Shown here one piece after another: positions 8,554-17,696 of a stretch of 64,000 nucleotides of DNA. A program made the translations under genes and the position numbers. Position 1 is the stretch's first letter. Each line of letters begins with the position of its first letter. The notes beneath the pieces are model-generated. The model was not told the DNA's origin. It saw nothing but the letters and a program-made list of their open reading frames with translations, and made no database searches. The DNA is taken from positions 24,757-88,756 of the forward strand of contig JAEUUP010000086.1 in assembly GCA_016787525.1 (NCBI GenBank), read 5' to 3'. The DNA comes from Saprospiraceae bacterium (GTDB lineage: Bacteria > Bacteroidota > Bacteroidia > Chitinophagales > Saprospiraceae).

Positions 8554-9351
8554 TTAAGGTATAATTAATCGGATTTCAATACGACGATTTTTCAGTTTTC
8601 CTGTTTTCGAGAAAGGTTGTGTGTCTTTTAAGTCTTCAAATGCAAAATACTGAGGCAAAAAATCGTAGTTTTTCAAAAATTGTCGCATAAACGCTAATCG
8701 TTTCCGCGACACTTGCCCCCCCTCAGTATTGTCGTGATGAGCCGTAATTTTCAAACGAACATTTGGATGAGAACTCAAATAATGATGGAGTGCATTAAAA
8801 TACCCTTTCAGTTCGTCGCTATCAGCAAATTGGTACTTATTGGATTTAAAAAACAGATTGAGTGCTTGGAAACGCCCTTCAACAGTCTCCTCAACTTTAA
8901 ATTCAACACCATCAAAAAGTTGCTGATTCACAAAAAACAGATTGTTGCGTTGGGTGGATTGTGTCTCGATACTTTTGGGCAAAGTACCTATGTCCACCAA
9001 AGCTTTTTTAATAGACTCAGCCCGTTCTAAACCCAAGCGGCTGTTGGCAGTTCGTGCTTCTTTAGATGAAAATAAGCCATTGACAATCAATTTTTTGCCA
9101 CGATTGTCATTCAAAAAGTCAGCTGTTTCTTTGAAAAAGCTGAAACTTTCAGGCATAAAAACGGGCTTAGAATCGCCCATAGGAAAGTAAAAAGGCAAAT
9201 GGTTAGTCGTATTTTGAGCAGCAACAAGTGGTGCAGTCGTTGAAGTCGTATCACAAAAATGTACTTGAAACCAATATGTGCCGCCGACAATCCACGCCAA
9301 CGTTGCAACACCTAAAAGCGGTGGTAAGTATTTCTTGGATAGTATGCTCAT
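8554..9351 (-). CDS. OmpA-like domain protein, inner-membrane anchored
   Basis: 265 aa. A single hydrophobic segment near the N-terminus (YLPPLLGVATLAWIVGGTYWF) is followed by two OmpA-type peptidoglycan-binding-like regions. The first contains LIVNGLFSSKEARTANSRLG, with the helix GLERAESIKKAL. The second contains LKITAHHDNTEGGQVSRKRL and ends in KLKNRRIEIRLIIP, whose NRRIEI is the usual OmpA C-terminal signature. The family binds diaminopimelate in peptidoglycan; here it would tether the cytoplasmic membrane or periplasm to the wall. Iterated motif at 8716 (NTEGG). Confidence 0.75.
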   Translation of the reverse strand: MSILSKKYLPPLLGVATLAWIVGGTYWFQVHFCDTTSTTAPLVAAQNTTNHLPFYFPMGDSKPVFMPESFSFFKETADFLNDNRGKKLIVNGLFSSKEARTANSRLGLERAESIKKALVDIGTLPKSIETQSTQRNNLFFVNQQLFDGVEFKVEETVEGRFQALNLFFKSNKYQFADSDELKGYFNALHHYLSSHPNVRLKITAHHDNTEGGQVSRKRLAFMRQFLKNYDFLPQYFAFEDLKDTQPFSKTGKLKNRRIEIRLIIP

Positions 9352-9448
9352 TGTGTAGTCGCTGTTTACCTAATTTTCCTTCAGCAGCGAATTTATAACA
9401 ATCATTCCAACTATCCAAGAATACGGTATCTTTTTTAAAGAAAACGGT

Positions 9449-9976
9449 TTATTGGCTACTGAATTGAACGACTAAAGTGGCTTTATCTTCACTCACTATT
9501 TTATCTATACGCACTTGTGTTTTGCCTTCCACTTCGATGGGTTCTGATAGTTTGAGTTTATCTTTGACGGACTCGATGGCATCTGCCCACCCATTGAAAG
9601 CTGTCAATGTGGACGATATTTGAGCCAAATCTCTAAAATGTTTGATGGCAAGTTGTTTCCAAACATCATCATTTTCGATATTTTTAAATTTGCCGAACAT
9701 GACGAAAGAAAACTGTTGATGAATGTCGTTGCAACCCGATTGTTCTATCTCAAGCAATAGTTTATTGTTAAATACGACCATTTCAATACCCACATTATCC
9801 TTTATTTGGAAAAAATGTTTGGCGACAGTTTGCATCGTGTCGTGAAAGATGGCTGTGGGTTTGCCATACTTACACTTTGTCGGTTGGCTCGAATCCGATT
9901 GGCAAGCCCCTAAAGACCAAAAAATAAGGGCAATGACTGAGGGGTACAAAAAAGTCGGCGAAAAGCGTTTCAGCAT
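9449..9976 (-). CDS. Lipoprotein of unknown function
   Basis: 175 aa. The N-terminal stretch FLYPSVIALIFWSLGAC ends in a lipobox (SLGAC), so it is predicted to be lipid-anchored. The mature part is a mixed alpha/beta domain with two further cysteines and no recognised motif. The iterated-motif copy at 9936 codes for YPSV inside the signal peptide. It stands alone, with about 97 bp to the OmpA-like gene downstream. Confidence 0.55.
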   Translation of the reverse strand: MLKRFSPTFLYPSVIALIFWSLGACQSDSSQPTKCKYGKPTAIFHDTMQTVAKHFFQIKDNVGIEMVVFNNKLLLEIEQSGCNDIHQQFSFVMFGKFKNIENDDVWKQLAIKHFRDLAQISSTLTAFNGWADAIESVKDKLKLSEPIEVEGKTQVRIDKIVSEDKATLVVQFSSQ

Positions 9977-10130
9977 GATTTTATTGAATAATAATACGAT
10001 TGGTAATCAATGGATTATGTAAAACAGTATCTCTATTAGGTAATTGCTGTATAGAACGACAAAATTAAAATTTTCGTCAGCACAAGCAGATAAATTTTCT
10101 GATTCTTTCAAAAAAGGCTTAGTGAATGGA

Positions 10131-10158
10131 TTGTTTTGAGGGTCTTTTTGTAGCTTTG
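10131..10158 (+). promoter_or_regulatory. Promoter-like TTG-N17-TAGCTTTG before the LD-carboxypeptidase gene
   Basis: TTG at 10131-10133 and TAGCTTTG at 10151-10158 match the Bacteroidota consensus. They lie inside the longest reading frame, upstream of ATG 10189, and support that later start. Confidence 0.5.
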
Positions 10159-10188
10159 GGCTTATCATCAAACTTTAATCTGCAAGTC

Positions 10189-11232
10189 ATGGAAAGACGC
10201 GACATACTGAGGGGGGCCGCTACCCTACCTTTTTTGCCTCTAAATTCATCTAACAACGTGGAAAATCTATCAATTAAACAAAAAAAAATCATCAAACCCA
10301 AGCGGCTTAAACAAGGCGATACACTGGGCGTGATTGCGCCTTCGAGTGCCTTGCCTCCTCATGTGATTGAGCGCGCTATCAACAATTTGGAGGGTCTGGG
10401 CTTCAAACTCAAATTGGGTAAAAACTGTCGCAATCAAAATGGCTATTTGGCAGGCACAGATGCCGAACGACTCGAAGACTTGCACTGGGCTTTCAGCGAC
10501 CCCGAAGTAGATGCCATTTGGTGCATCCGTGGTGGCTATGGTGCGACGCGTTTGCTGCCTCATATTGACTATAAATTGATAAAAAAGAACCCTAAAATCT
10601 TTATTGGTTATTCAGATATTACGGCTTTGCATATCGCTATTTTTCAACAAACTGGTTTGGTGACTTTTCATGGCCCTGTGGGTACTTCCGAATACACGGA
10701 TTATACCAAACAGCATACGCTCAATGTTTTGATGAATCCGACCCCTCAGTATAAAATAGAATTATCGGCAGAAAACCTCGCTAAAGAGTCCAATTTATTC
10801 AAACCAGAAGTGATTTCAGCAGGAAAATGTCGTGGTAAACTCATCGGTGGCAATCTTTCGCTGCTTTCTGCAATGGACGGCACACCTTATGCCATGCAAA
10901 ATTTAAAAGGCAAAATCCTTTTTATCGAAGATATTGATGAGCGGCCTTATCGTGTTGACCGCATGTTGGTACAACTCCTTCAAAGTCACAATTTAAAAGA
11001 ATTGGCAGGCATTGCTTTGGGCGTTTTTGAAGGTTGTAATCCTAAAAAAGATGAAAACTCGCTGTCGTTGATGGCCTGTTTCAAAGACCTTTTGGGCCAT
11101 TTGGGCATACCTATCTACTATGGTTTGTCTTTTGGGCATATTGCCCATCAATTCACTTTGCCCGTGGGCATCGAAGCTGAGTTGAATACTGAGGGGGGCA
11201 CTTTGACTTTATTGGAGTCGTGTGTTCTGTGA
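10189..11232 (+). CDS. ldcA: LD-carboxypeptidase (peptidase family S66)
   Basis: 347 aa from ATG 10189. An in-frame ATG at 10126 precedes the promoter box and is unlikely to be used. The N-terminus ERRDILRGAATLPFLPL resembles a twin-arginine signal. The catalytic domain begins KQGDTLGVIAPSS. It has CIRGGYGATRLLP, the nucleophile region GYSDITALH, FHGPVG, the acidic segment EDIDERPYRVDRML and the His segment FGHIAHQFTLPVG, which make up the Ser-Glu-His machinery of S66. The family removes the terminal D-Ala from murein tetrapeptides during cell-wall recycling. The RlpA-like gene follows 31 bp on. Three iterated-motif copies (LRG, TPQY, TEGG). Confidence 0.85.
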   Translation: MERRDILRGAATLPFLPLNSSNNVENLSIKQKKIIKPKRLKQGDTLGVIAPSSALPPHVIERAINNLEGLGFKLKLGKNCRNQNGYLAGTDAERLEDLHWAFSDPEVDAIWCIRGGYGATRLLPHIDYKLIKKNPKIFIGYSDITALHIAIFQQTGLVTFHGPVGTSEYTDYTKQHTLNVLMNPTPQYKIELSAENLAKESNLFKPEVISAGKCRGKLIGGNLSLLSAMDGTPYAMQNLKGKILFIEDIDERPYRVDRMLVQLLQSHNLKELAGIALGVFEGCNPKKDENSLSLMACFKDLLGHLGIPIYYGLSFGHIAHQFTLPVGIEAELNTEGGTLTLLESCVL

Positions 11233-11263
11233 AAAAATAACAACATAAACGTAAAAAACAATT

Positions 11264-11623
11264 ATGAGAAATTTAAACGTCATTATTCTCTTAGTATTTT
11301 TTTTGTCCACACATCGAATCCATGCACAAGAGGTTGGTTATGCGTGTATTTATTCGGAAAGTTTATGCGGTGGTATGGTGGCCAATGGCAGTCGGCTCAA
11401 TTGTGATAAATTGACCGCTGCACACCGTTCGTTCAAGTTTGGTGCGCAAGTGCGTGTGACCAATATGGACAATGACAAAAGCGTGATTGTCATTATCAAC
11501 GATAGAGGTCCTTACAACCACAAAGACATCATTGATTTGACTCCTGCGGCGGCTGCTAAAATCGGTCTGACTCACGGCAAGGGTCGAGTGAAAGTCAAAA
11601 TTGAGAAAATAATTGATGATTGA
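11264..11623 (+). CDS. RlpA-like double-psi beta-barrel protein
   Basis: 119 aa with a signal peptide ending IHAQ. The single domain is the RlpA-type double-psi barrel: MVANGSRLNCDKLTAAHRS, FGAQVRVTNMDNDKSVIV, then INDRGPYNHKDIIDLTPAAA. The conserved Asp of INDRGP and the LTAAH His are the catalytic residues of RlpA lytic transglycosylases, which cleave glycan strands lacking stem peptides. It has no SPOR domain, unlike E. coli RlpA. Being next to ldcA suggests a small peptidoglycan-turnover unit. Confidence 0.8.
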   Translation: MRNLNVIILLVFFLSTHRIHAQEVGYACIYSESLCGGMVANGSRLNCDKLTAAHRSFKFGAQVRVTNMDNDKSVIVIINDRGPYNHKDIIDLTPAAAAKIGLTHGKGRVKVKIEKIIDD

Positions 11624-11633
11624 CCGTTGGATG

Positions 11634-12686
11634 CTATATAGCCATACGCGGTAACGGTGCTATATCTTGACCCACAAAATCGCCTGCCCAAAACTTAAAA
11701 AATGCAGCCGTAGCAATCATACCTGCATTGTCTGTACAAAACTGGAAGCTTGGAATATATGTTTGCCACCCCTCAGTAATGCCTGTTTGGGTCAAGGCTT
11801 CGCGCAAACCAGAATTGGCTGATACGCCTCCAGCGATGGCAATATGGTTGATACCTGTTTCTTTTGCTGCTTTTTTCAGTTTTTTCATCAAAATAGAGAT
11901 GATGCGGGCTTGAATAGAAGCACAAATATCGTTGAGGTTTTCTTCAACAAAATGCGGATTTTCCTTTTGTTTCTTTTGTAAAAAATATAAAATAGCTGTT
12001 TTTAAACCACTAAAACTGAAATTATAACCTTCGATATGAGGTTCTGTAAATTCAAAGCGGGGTATTCCTTGTTTTGCCAATTTATCAATAATAGGCCCTG
12101 CTGGATACCCTAAACCTAAGATTTTACCTGATTTATCGAAAGCTTCGCCCGCAGCATCGTCTATGGTTTCACCCAACACTTCCATACTGAGGGGGTCGTT
12201 GACACGCACAATCTGCGTATGACCACCTGATACTGTCAAACACAAAAAGGGAAATGTAGGATGAGGCAGTTCTGAGAAATGTGCCAAAACATGTGCGCTC
12301 ATGTGATTGACTTCTATCATAGGCACATTCATCGCCAACGACATGGCTTTGGCAAAGGAAACACCTACTAAAAGTGACCCCATTAATCCAGGTCCGCGTG
12401 TGAATGCGATGGCATCTATCTCTTGTTTTGTTACATTTGCCCTTTTAAAAGCTAAATCAACGGTCGGAACAATATTGGCTTGGTGCGCACGTGAAGCCAA
12501 TTCTGGGACCACGCCGCCATATTGCTCATGCACACTTTGATTGGCAATACAATTGCTCAAAACTTGTATGTCTAAAGTATTGTCTGCTTTAATACACCCC
12601 CTCAGTATGGCGGCAGATGTGTCGTCGCAAGAGGATTCGATGGCGAGTATTGTTACGTATTGTGGATTTTTAGTCTTAATTTTCAC
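11634..12686 (-). CDS. tsaD: tRNA N6-adenosine threonylcarbamoyltransferase TsaD
   Basis: 350 aa from a GTG at 12686. The longer frame to 12758 would run into a MITE-like element at 12712-12900, and the family normally starts about 10 residues before LAIESSCDDTSAA, so the GTG fits best. TsaD transfers the threonylcarbamoyl group to A37 of ANN-decoding tRNAs. Visible motifs: SSCDDTSAAIL (ATP/ASKHA fold), NHMSAH (metal-binding His pair), SGGHTQIV, GGVSANSGLR and TDNAGMIA (metal Asp). Essential in most bacteria. Iterated motif at 11769, 12185 and 12597. Confidence 0.9.
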   Translation of the reverse strand: MKIKTKNPQYVTILAIESSCDDTSAAILRGCIKADNTLDIQVLSNCIANQSVHEQYGGVVPELASRAHQANIVPTVDLAFKRANVTKQEIDAIAFTRGPGLMGSLLVGVSFAKAMSLAMNVPMIEVNHMSAHVLAHFSELPHPTFPFLCLTVSGGHTQIVRVNDPLSMEVLGETIDDAAGEAFDKSGKILGLGYPAGPIIDKLAKQGIPRFEFTEPHIEGYNFSFSGLKTAILYFLQKKQKENPHFVEENLNDICASIQARIISILMKKLKKAAKETGINHIAIAGGVSANSGLREALTQTGITEGWQTYIPSFQFCTDNAGMIATAAFFKFWAGDFVGQDIAPLPRMAI

Positions 12687-12711
12687 TATTGTCAACCTAT
12701 TGGTGTTAATG

Positions 12712-12900
12712 ACTGATGTTACGCACGATACCATTACAGACTGTTTTTTGCTACACAAAAAAGACGTGCTAAGAAATTATTTTTTTAGACCGAAGTTCAT
12801 TTTTCAATCGCAAGCGATTGAAAAATGAACTTCGGTCTATTGTACGCTTTTTTTGCACAGCAAAAAACAGTGCATAAACTGTACCCTGCGTAACATCAGT
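12712..12900. mobile_element. MITE-like element with 14-bp terminal inverted repeats and 5-bp target duplication
   Basis: The ends ACTGATGTTACGCA (12712-12725) and TGCGTAACATCAGT (12887-12900) are perfect inverted repeats. They are flanked on both sides by TAATG (12707-12711 and 12901-12905), as expected for a target-site duplication. The interior carries further imperfect inverted homology (ACTGTTTTTTGCT) and a central 26-bp-arm hairpin at 12786-12839. No transposase gene is present. It ends about 25 bp from the tsaD start, so it probably forms part of the tsaD leader or supplies its promoter. Confidence 0.7.
12786..12839. repeat. Long perfect hairpin inside the MITE-like element
   Basis: The arms are 26 bp (beginning TAGACCGAAGTTCATTTTTC) with a 2-base AA loop. 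Similar architecture, but different arm sequence, is seen at 17809-17882. Confidence 0.85.
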
Positions 12901-12989
12901 TAATGATTTAATCAGTGCGGCAAAAGTAAAAAGTCTTTATGACAATCTGTCGTTTGCTCAATTCAACAAATATTTAAAATATAGCGAGA

Positions 12990-13553
12990 ATGAAAAACAG
13001 TTTTTTTGTCCTTATTGTTTTGTCCATTCTGAGTGTATCGTGTTCAAAAAAACAAATCACTAAAATATCAGCTCCTGCGGTCGTTGTCACAGAGATTCCT
13101 TCTACACCTGCGCCTAAAACGGCTGAAGCATCGAATCAACCACCACAGAAAGAAGCAGAAAAAACAACCCGCCCTGTCTTAGTGGCAAAAATAAACCGAA
13201 CACCTTGTTTTGGCAAATGCCCCGTGTTTACTATTGAGTTGTTTCAAAACGGTGATGTGGTGTATAATGGTTTTGCGCACGTCGCGAGAAAAGGCCGCTT
13301 CGTTGCCAAAGTCAGTCCCGAGTTTATCAAAGGAATAGAAAACAAAGCCTTATCAATCAAATACTTATCTTTTGCGAACAAATATCCGAACTCGCCCATC
13401 GTTCTGGCTGATTTGCCCGTTACCATCACATTTATTCGCATTGGGGATGCGCAAAAACAAATCATCAATAATTTCGACGCACCACGTGATTTGATTGAGT
13501 TTGAACAATGGCTCGAACAGGTTTTTGATAAATTGGAATGGCGGGCGGAATGA
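12990..13553 (+). CDS. Lipoprotein with DUF6438-like domain
   Basis: 187 aa. The signal peptide ends in the lipobox LSVSC. A Pro/Thr/Ala-rich linker (residues about 25-60) leads to a compact domain, ISRTPCFGKCP-like: KINRTPCFGKCPVFTIELF, then GDVVYNGFAHV. The CxxxCP cluster followed by a beta hairpin resembles the Bacteroidota DUF6438 family of unknown role. It should be anchored in the envelope, facing the periplasm. A bidirectional terminator separates it from leuA. Confidence 0.65.
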   Translation: MKNSFFVLIVLSILSVSCSKKQITKISAPAVVVTEIPSTPAPKTAEASNQPPQKEAEKTTRPVLVAKINRTPCFGKCPVFTIELFQNGDVVYNGFAHVARKGRFVAKVSPEFIKGIENKALSIKYLSFANKYPNSPIVLADLPVTITFIRIGDAQKQIINNFDAPRDLIEFEQWLEQVFDKLEWRAE

Positions 13554-13575
13554 GTTTAAGGCTTTGGAGATTCAT

Positions 13576-13617
13576 AAGAAATGCCAAGACGCAATGGACT
13601 GCGCTTGGCATTTCTTG
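13576..13617. terminator. Bidirectional terminator between the DUF6438 gene and leuA
   Basis: Arms AAGAAATGCCAAG and CTTGGCATTTCTT, with extra GC pairs inside, form a strong hairpin between converging genes. Confidence 0.85.
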
Positions 13618-13636
13618 TATCCAACACATCGAGATG

Positions 13637-14800
13637 TTAAGCCACGGCTGAAAGTGCCAAATCTGACATCATCTGTTGAAGGTGTGCGTTCTGAACTTCT
13701 TTTTCACGGTCTGCAATTTCGATAAATTGCTCGTAAAGATGGTTCAAATCGAACTTTTCGACAGGATAACCCAACATTTGAAGGCGATAGCGCAAAGCCG
13801 CACGTCCACTACGAGCTGTCAGAACAATACTTGACTCTGACACACCTACATCGGCAGGATTGATGATTTCGTAGTTTTCGCGGCATTTGATAACGCCATC
13901 TTGGTGGATACCCGATGAGTGAGCAAATGCGTTCGACCCGACTATGGCTTTGTTCGGTTGCACTATCATGCGCATCTTTTCGCTGACAAGTCGGCTGAGT
14001 GGGTACAATTGTTGCGTTTGTATGTCGGTATAGACGCCCAGTTCCTTATGTTGACGCATCACCATCACGACTTCTTCGAGGCTTGTGTTGCCTGCTCGTT
14101 CGCCTATGCCATTGATGGTACATTCTATTTGTCTTGCGCCATTTGCAACAGCAGAAATGGAGTTTGCTGTTGCCAAACCTAAATCATTGTGGCAATGTGC
14201 CGAAATGGTTGCTTTATGAATATTGGGGACATTGTCCACCAAATGCTTAATCAAGCGACCATACTGCTCGGGTAGGCAATAGCCCGTTGTATCAGGAATA
14301 TTGACGACGGTTGCCCCAGCTTTGATCACAGCCTCGACAAGGCGTGCCAAAAACTCTGGGTCGGAGCGTCCCGCATCTTCGCAGAAAAACTCGACATCTT
14401 CCACATATTTTTTGGCGTGTTTGGTCGCCCAAATCGCTCTTTCAACGATTTCGTCTCTTGTAGAATTGAATTTATGGATGATATGAAAATCGCTCGCACC
14501 GATACCTGTGTGTATGCGGGGTCTTTTGGCATATTTCAACGCGCCTGCTGCGGCATCAATATCTTTTTGAACCGAGCGACTCAAAGCGCAAACAGTCGCA
14601 TTTTTTATCAATTTAGAAATCTGAGTAACAGATTCAAAATCACCAGGACTTGAAATCGGAAAACCCGCTTCAATAACGTCAACACCCAATTCTTCAAGTG
14701 CGCGCGCGATGTCCAATTTCTCAGGAAGGTTCAATTTGCAGCCCGGCACTTGTTCGCCGTCTCGTAAGGTTGTGTCAAAAATCTGAACTTTTTCAGCCAT
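13637..14800 (-). CDS. leuA: 2-isopropylmalate synthase, catalytic-domain form
   Basis: 387 aa. The TIM-barrel HMGL-like catalytic domain condenses acetyl-CoA with 2-oxoisovalerate, the first committed step of leucine synthesis. The start [12 protein letters not shown] and the metal motif [15 protein letters not shown] (near residue 198) are diagnostic. [13 protein letters not shown] and SSGIHQDG lie downstream. It stops near residue 387, whereas E. coli LeuA has about 520 residues; the C-terminal regulatory domain that binds leucine is missing. Short forms like this are common in Bacteroidota. No other leu gene lies in the window, but the ilv cluster at 40.8-47.8 kb supplies its substrate. 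No iterated motif inside. Confidence 0.9.
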   Translation of the reverse strand: MAEKVQIFDTTLRDGEQVPGCKLNLPEKLDIARALEELGVDVIEAGFPISSPGDFESVTQISKLIKNATVCALSRSVQKDIDAAAGALKYAKRPRIHTGIGASDFHIIHKFNSTRDEIVERAIWATKHAKKYVEDVEFFCEDAGRSDPEFLARLVEAVIKAGATVVNIPDTTGYCLPEQYGRLIKHLVDNVPNIHKATISAHCHNDLGLATANSISAVANGARQIECTINGIGERAGNTSLEEVVMVMRQHKELGVYTDIQTQQLYPLSRLVSEKMRMIVQPNKAIVGSNAFAHSSGIHQDGVIKCRENYEIINPADVGVSESSIVLTARSGRAALRYRLQMLGYPVEKFDLNHLYEQFIEIADREKEVQNAHLQQMMSDLALSAVA

Positions 14801-14921
14801 TATTTATTATTTTTTTGATTCGTTGTCAATACATGTAACTTTGCAAACATAAATTTACGGCGAACGTTCGCTGCGACATAAGAAAGTTTGAATTACCCTT
14901 ACGGTTTTCAAGTTTCAAAAC

Positions 14922-14929
14922 TATCTTTG
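14922..14929 (+). promoter_or_regulatory. TATCTTTG -7 box for the TPR-like gene
   Basis: The box matches TAnnTTTG 43 bases before ATG 14972. It lies inside the longer reading frame that starts at 14888, favouring the later start. Confidence 0.5.
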
Positions 14930-14971
14930 CAAGAGATTGACTATCAAATACTTATTATTCAATTTAATACG

Positions 14972-16555
14972 ATGCCTACTCCTATTCAAGACAACTTGTT
15001 TCAACTGATAAAGACGCTCGAAAAAGCCGAAAAACGCAACTTTCGTCTCTACGTCACGCGCAATCAATCGAACGAAAATCTCAAGTTTTTGCACCTTTTT
15101 GATATTCTTGACAAGTCAAAAGAGTATGACGAAGCACTTATTTTCAAAAAAGTTCCCGAAATCAAGAAAGAGCAACTTTCTAACCTCAAAGCGCACCTTT
15201 ATAAACAGCTTCTGACCTCTTTGCGGCTTTTGCACAAAAATAAAAATGCCGATATTGATATTCGTGAACATCTCGACTATGCCAAAGTGCTCTATAACAA
15301 AGGCTTGTATATCCAATCGCTACGCATTTTGAGCAAAGCCAAAGAGATGGCCAATGTCAACCATCAAAACTTTTTGAAACTCGAAATCATTGAGTTTGAA
15401 AAATTGATTGAAAGTCGGCACATCACTCGCGCACATGATGGCAGAGCCGACGAGTTGGCGGACGAATCACGGGCAACTATGCAACGCTTGATGAATACCA
15501 GCCGTTTGTCCAACCTTTCGTTGCAATTGTACGGCATTTATCTGCAAATGGGTCACGCCAAAAACGAAGAAGATTGGCAACGTGTCAACGATTTTTTAGT
15601 TGTCAACACGGCCGATTTGCCCCCCCTCAGTATGATGGGCTTTTTTGAGAAAGTCTATTTCTTCCAATGCCATGTATGGCAAAGCTATATTGCTCAAAAT
15701 TGGAAAAACTATTACCGCTATGCCTACAAATGGGTCGAACTCTTTGAAAATGAATCCATTATGAAAGTCAATGACACCTCGCTCTATCTCAAAGGTGTCC
15801 ACAACCTGCTCAATGCGCTCTATATGGCACTCGACCACACGCGCCTTTCGACCATTTTGGACAATACTGAAAAATATCTGTCCAAACATGCCGATGTGTT
15901 GGATGAAAATACGCGTACTTTGGCTTTTCATCACCTCTATTCTGCCAAAATCAACAAACACTTCCTCGAAGGCTCTTTTACTGAGGGGGTCAAACTCGTG
16001 CCTGAAATCGAAGCTCAACTCAAAGAGTTTTCCAAAACTTTGGATGAACACCGCATTTTGATTTTTTATTACAAAATTGCTTGTCTGTACTTTGGCAGCG
16101 GCAATTTCGACAAAGCCATAGATTATCTGAACAAAATCATCAACCTCAAAACGGGCAATTTGCGCACCGATATTCAGTGTTTTGCCCGCATGTTGCATCT
16201 CATTTGTCACTACGAAAAAGGGCATTTTGCACTTTTGGAGTATCTCATCAAGTCTGTCTATCGCTTTTTGTCAAAAAATGGCGATATGTCGGGCGTGATG
16301 CAAGAGGTTTTGAAGTTTTTGAAACGGGCTTTGTTTATGAAGCAAAAAGATTTGAAAAATGAATTCGCCGATTTGAAACTCAAACTCGAACAATTGGCAC
16401 AAAGCCCCTATGAGCGTCGCTCATTTGTCTATCTCGACATCATTTCTTGGCTCGAATCCAAAGTAAATGGCAAAACGGTCGAAGCAGTAAGTAAGAAGAA
16501 GTTTTTAGGACGCGAATTACAACATGTGCGGTTGGCAGAGATTCACAAAAATTAA
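14972..16555 (+). CDS. Large helical (TPR-like) protein of unknown function
   Basis: 527 aa from ATG 14972. An ATG at 14888 precedes the promoter box. It has no signal peptide or membrane segment. It is nearly all alpha-helical, with degenerate TPR-like pairs, for example AKVLYNKGLYIQSLRILSKA and YYKIACLYFGSGNFDKAIDY. It resembles the product of 37817-39328 in size, an N-terminal basic helical region and repeat organisation. Both look like the cytoplasmic TPR-like proteins frequent in Bacteroidota, with no known role. Iterated motif at 15620 (PPLS) and 15979 (TEGV). Confidence 0.6.
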   Translation: MPTPIQDNLFQLIKTLEKAEKRNFRLYVTRNQSNENLKFLHLFDILDKSKEYDEALIFKKVPEIKKEQLSNLKAHLYKQLLTSLRLLHKNKNADIDIREHLDYAKVLYNKGLYIQSLRILSKAKEMANVNHQNFLKLEIIEFEKLIESRHITRAHDGRADELADESRATMQRLMNTSRLSNLSLQLYGIYLQMGHAKNEEDWQRVNDFLVVNTADLPPLSMMGFFEKVYFFQCHVWQSYIAQNWKNYYRYAYKWVELFENESIMKVNDTSLYLKGVHNLLNALYMALDHTRLSTILDNTEKYLSKHADVLDENTRTLAFHHLYSAKINKHFLEGSFTEGVKLVPEIEAQLKEFSKTLDEHRILIFYYKIACLYFGSGNFDKAIDYLNKIINLKTGNLRTDIQCFARMLHLICHYEKGHFALLEYLIKSVYRFLSKNGDMSGVMQEVLKFLKRALFMKQKDLKNEFADLKLKLEQLAQSPYERRSFVYLDIISWLESKVNGKTVEAVSKKKFLGRELQHVRLAEIHKN

Positions 16556-16735
16556 CAGGTTATTTATCCGCTCAAGCAGGAGACATTTTATGAGTATCGA
16601 GTGTTGATAACCTATTTTTCATTTTGTAGGCATCTCTATAGACTGAATTTTTAGTTTTCACACACTCCTGAATAATAAGTTCGTAGTTGTTTTTTGAATA
16701 TTGGACTCAAACACATTTAAAAAAGAGGGTCAATT

Positions 16736-16789
16736 GTGTGAGTTTCACTTTATATTCCAATTGTTGCAGAATAAAAGTGAAACTCACAC
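16736..16789. repeat. Nested inverted repeat between converging genes
   Basis: Inner arms are GTGTGAGTTTCACTT and AAGTGAAACTCACAC. An outer pair, GAGGGTCA (about 16726) and TGACCCTC (about 16823), encloses them. The structure fills most of the 310-bp gap between the TPR-like gene and the gene ending at 16866. It may be a bidirectional terminator or a small repeat element. Confidence 0.6.
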
Positions 16790-16865
16790 CCAAAAACCTG
16801 CTCATAAATGCAAAAAAAGCAATGACCCTCATTGCCCAATTGCCCAAATAGCTTGTTGGTGATGC

Positions 16866-17294
16866 TCATTCATCTATTTCAGTATCGTCTTCGTCTGGAT
16901 ACCCGTCGAAATAATAACCAAGTGGGACACGCGGTGGCTTAACAGGCTTCCGTTCACGAGGTGTCAGTAGTTTGTTTTTTCCAGTTTGTATGACCCAAAA
17001 ATTACGCCAATGGTCGTAATGTCTTTCCCAATATTGTGTTTCCATCAAGGCAGACTCTTTAGAAATGAATCGCTTACGTTTGTAAATTTTGAGTATCATG
17101 ATTTTATCTTCTTGCAAGTCCCAATGAGCCAATTCTGGAACTCCATATAAATCTGATCTACTACCCAGCCATTTCGGTCTCGTCATCGAAACGCCAAAAT
17201 AGACTTCTTCTTTTGTTTGATTGAAACACTTGAACACAAGCCATTTCGGTGGTGCTGGCTCTTTTTTAACGCGTTTTTTTCTTCTTTTTGCCAT
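16866..17294 (-). CDS. Small basic protein of unknown function
   Basis: 142 aa. The N-terminus is strongly basic (MAKRRKKRVKKEPAPPKW) and the C-terminus acidic (YPDEDDTEIDE). The middle, rich in Trp, Tyr and Lys, includes EEVYFGVSMTRP and RFISKESALMETQYWERHY. The order Y-F-G-V followed later by an Ala-Leu-x-x-E helix faintly recalls GIY-YIG-like folds, but the key Arg/Glu pattern cannot be confirmed. Probably cytoplasmic, perhaps nucleic-acid binding through the basic tail; that is a guess from composition. Confidence 0.5.
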   Translation of the reverse strand: MAKRRKKRVKKEPAPPKWLVFKCFNQTKEEVYFGVSMTRPKWLGSRSDLYGVPELAHWDLQEDKIMILKIYKRKRFISKESALMETQYWERHYDHWRNFWVIQTGKNKLLTPRERKPVKPPRVPLGYYFDGYPDEDDTEIDE

Positions 17295-17460
17295 AAAATC
17301 GGATAAATTAATCGTAAAAATGAATATTTATGATGTATGAATTGCTTTATACAACACTGAATAGGATAAAGTGGGATTTTTATATCGCTTATTTTAGAAC
17401 AAATATAGTAAAAAAACTTATAATAGTCAACTCTATCAGGTGATAAAAGTACGCAGCTGA

Positions 17461-17664
17461 ACTTTTTTTTATTTCAATATTAAAACTCAATCGTTTTCTA
17501 TTTACAACACCATGGGCGTACGTATGAAAACAGGGTCGGCAAATATCAGTAAGGGCGATAATTTACAGGCTATTGATGTATTTGACTTGCCACAAGGTAT
17601 TTATTACCTCTCTATTGACGGGACACAAAGCAAAAACCTAACTGCTAAGTTTGTAAAAATGTAA
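17461..17664 (+). pseudogene. Orphan T9SS C-terminal sorting domain (gene remnant)
   Basis: An open frame from a TGA at 17458 to TAA 17664 encodes ...FSIYNTMGVRMKT, ...IDVFDLPQGIYYLSI and ends KFVKM, a textbook T9SS type A sorting domain of about 65 residues. No signal peptide or cargo precedes it, and only an internal ATG at 17512 (50 aa) could start it. The simplest reading is the 3' end of a secreted-protein gene whose upstream part was deleted. The upstream gene at 16866-17294 is on the other strand. Confidence 0.75.
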
Positions 17665-17696
17665 AATAAAAACGGACTTATACGTCATCAAATACC

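Noticed and set aside
12541..12828. 95-aa ORF antisense to the start of tsaD
   Set aside because: It is antisense to tsaD and runs into the MITE-like element; no independent support.
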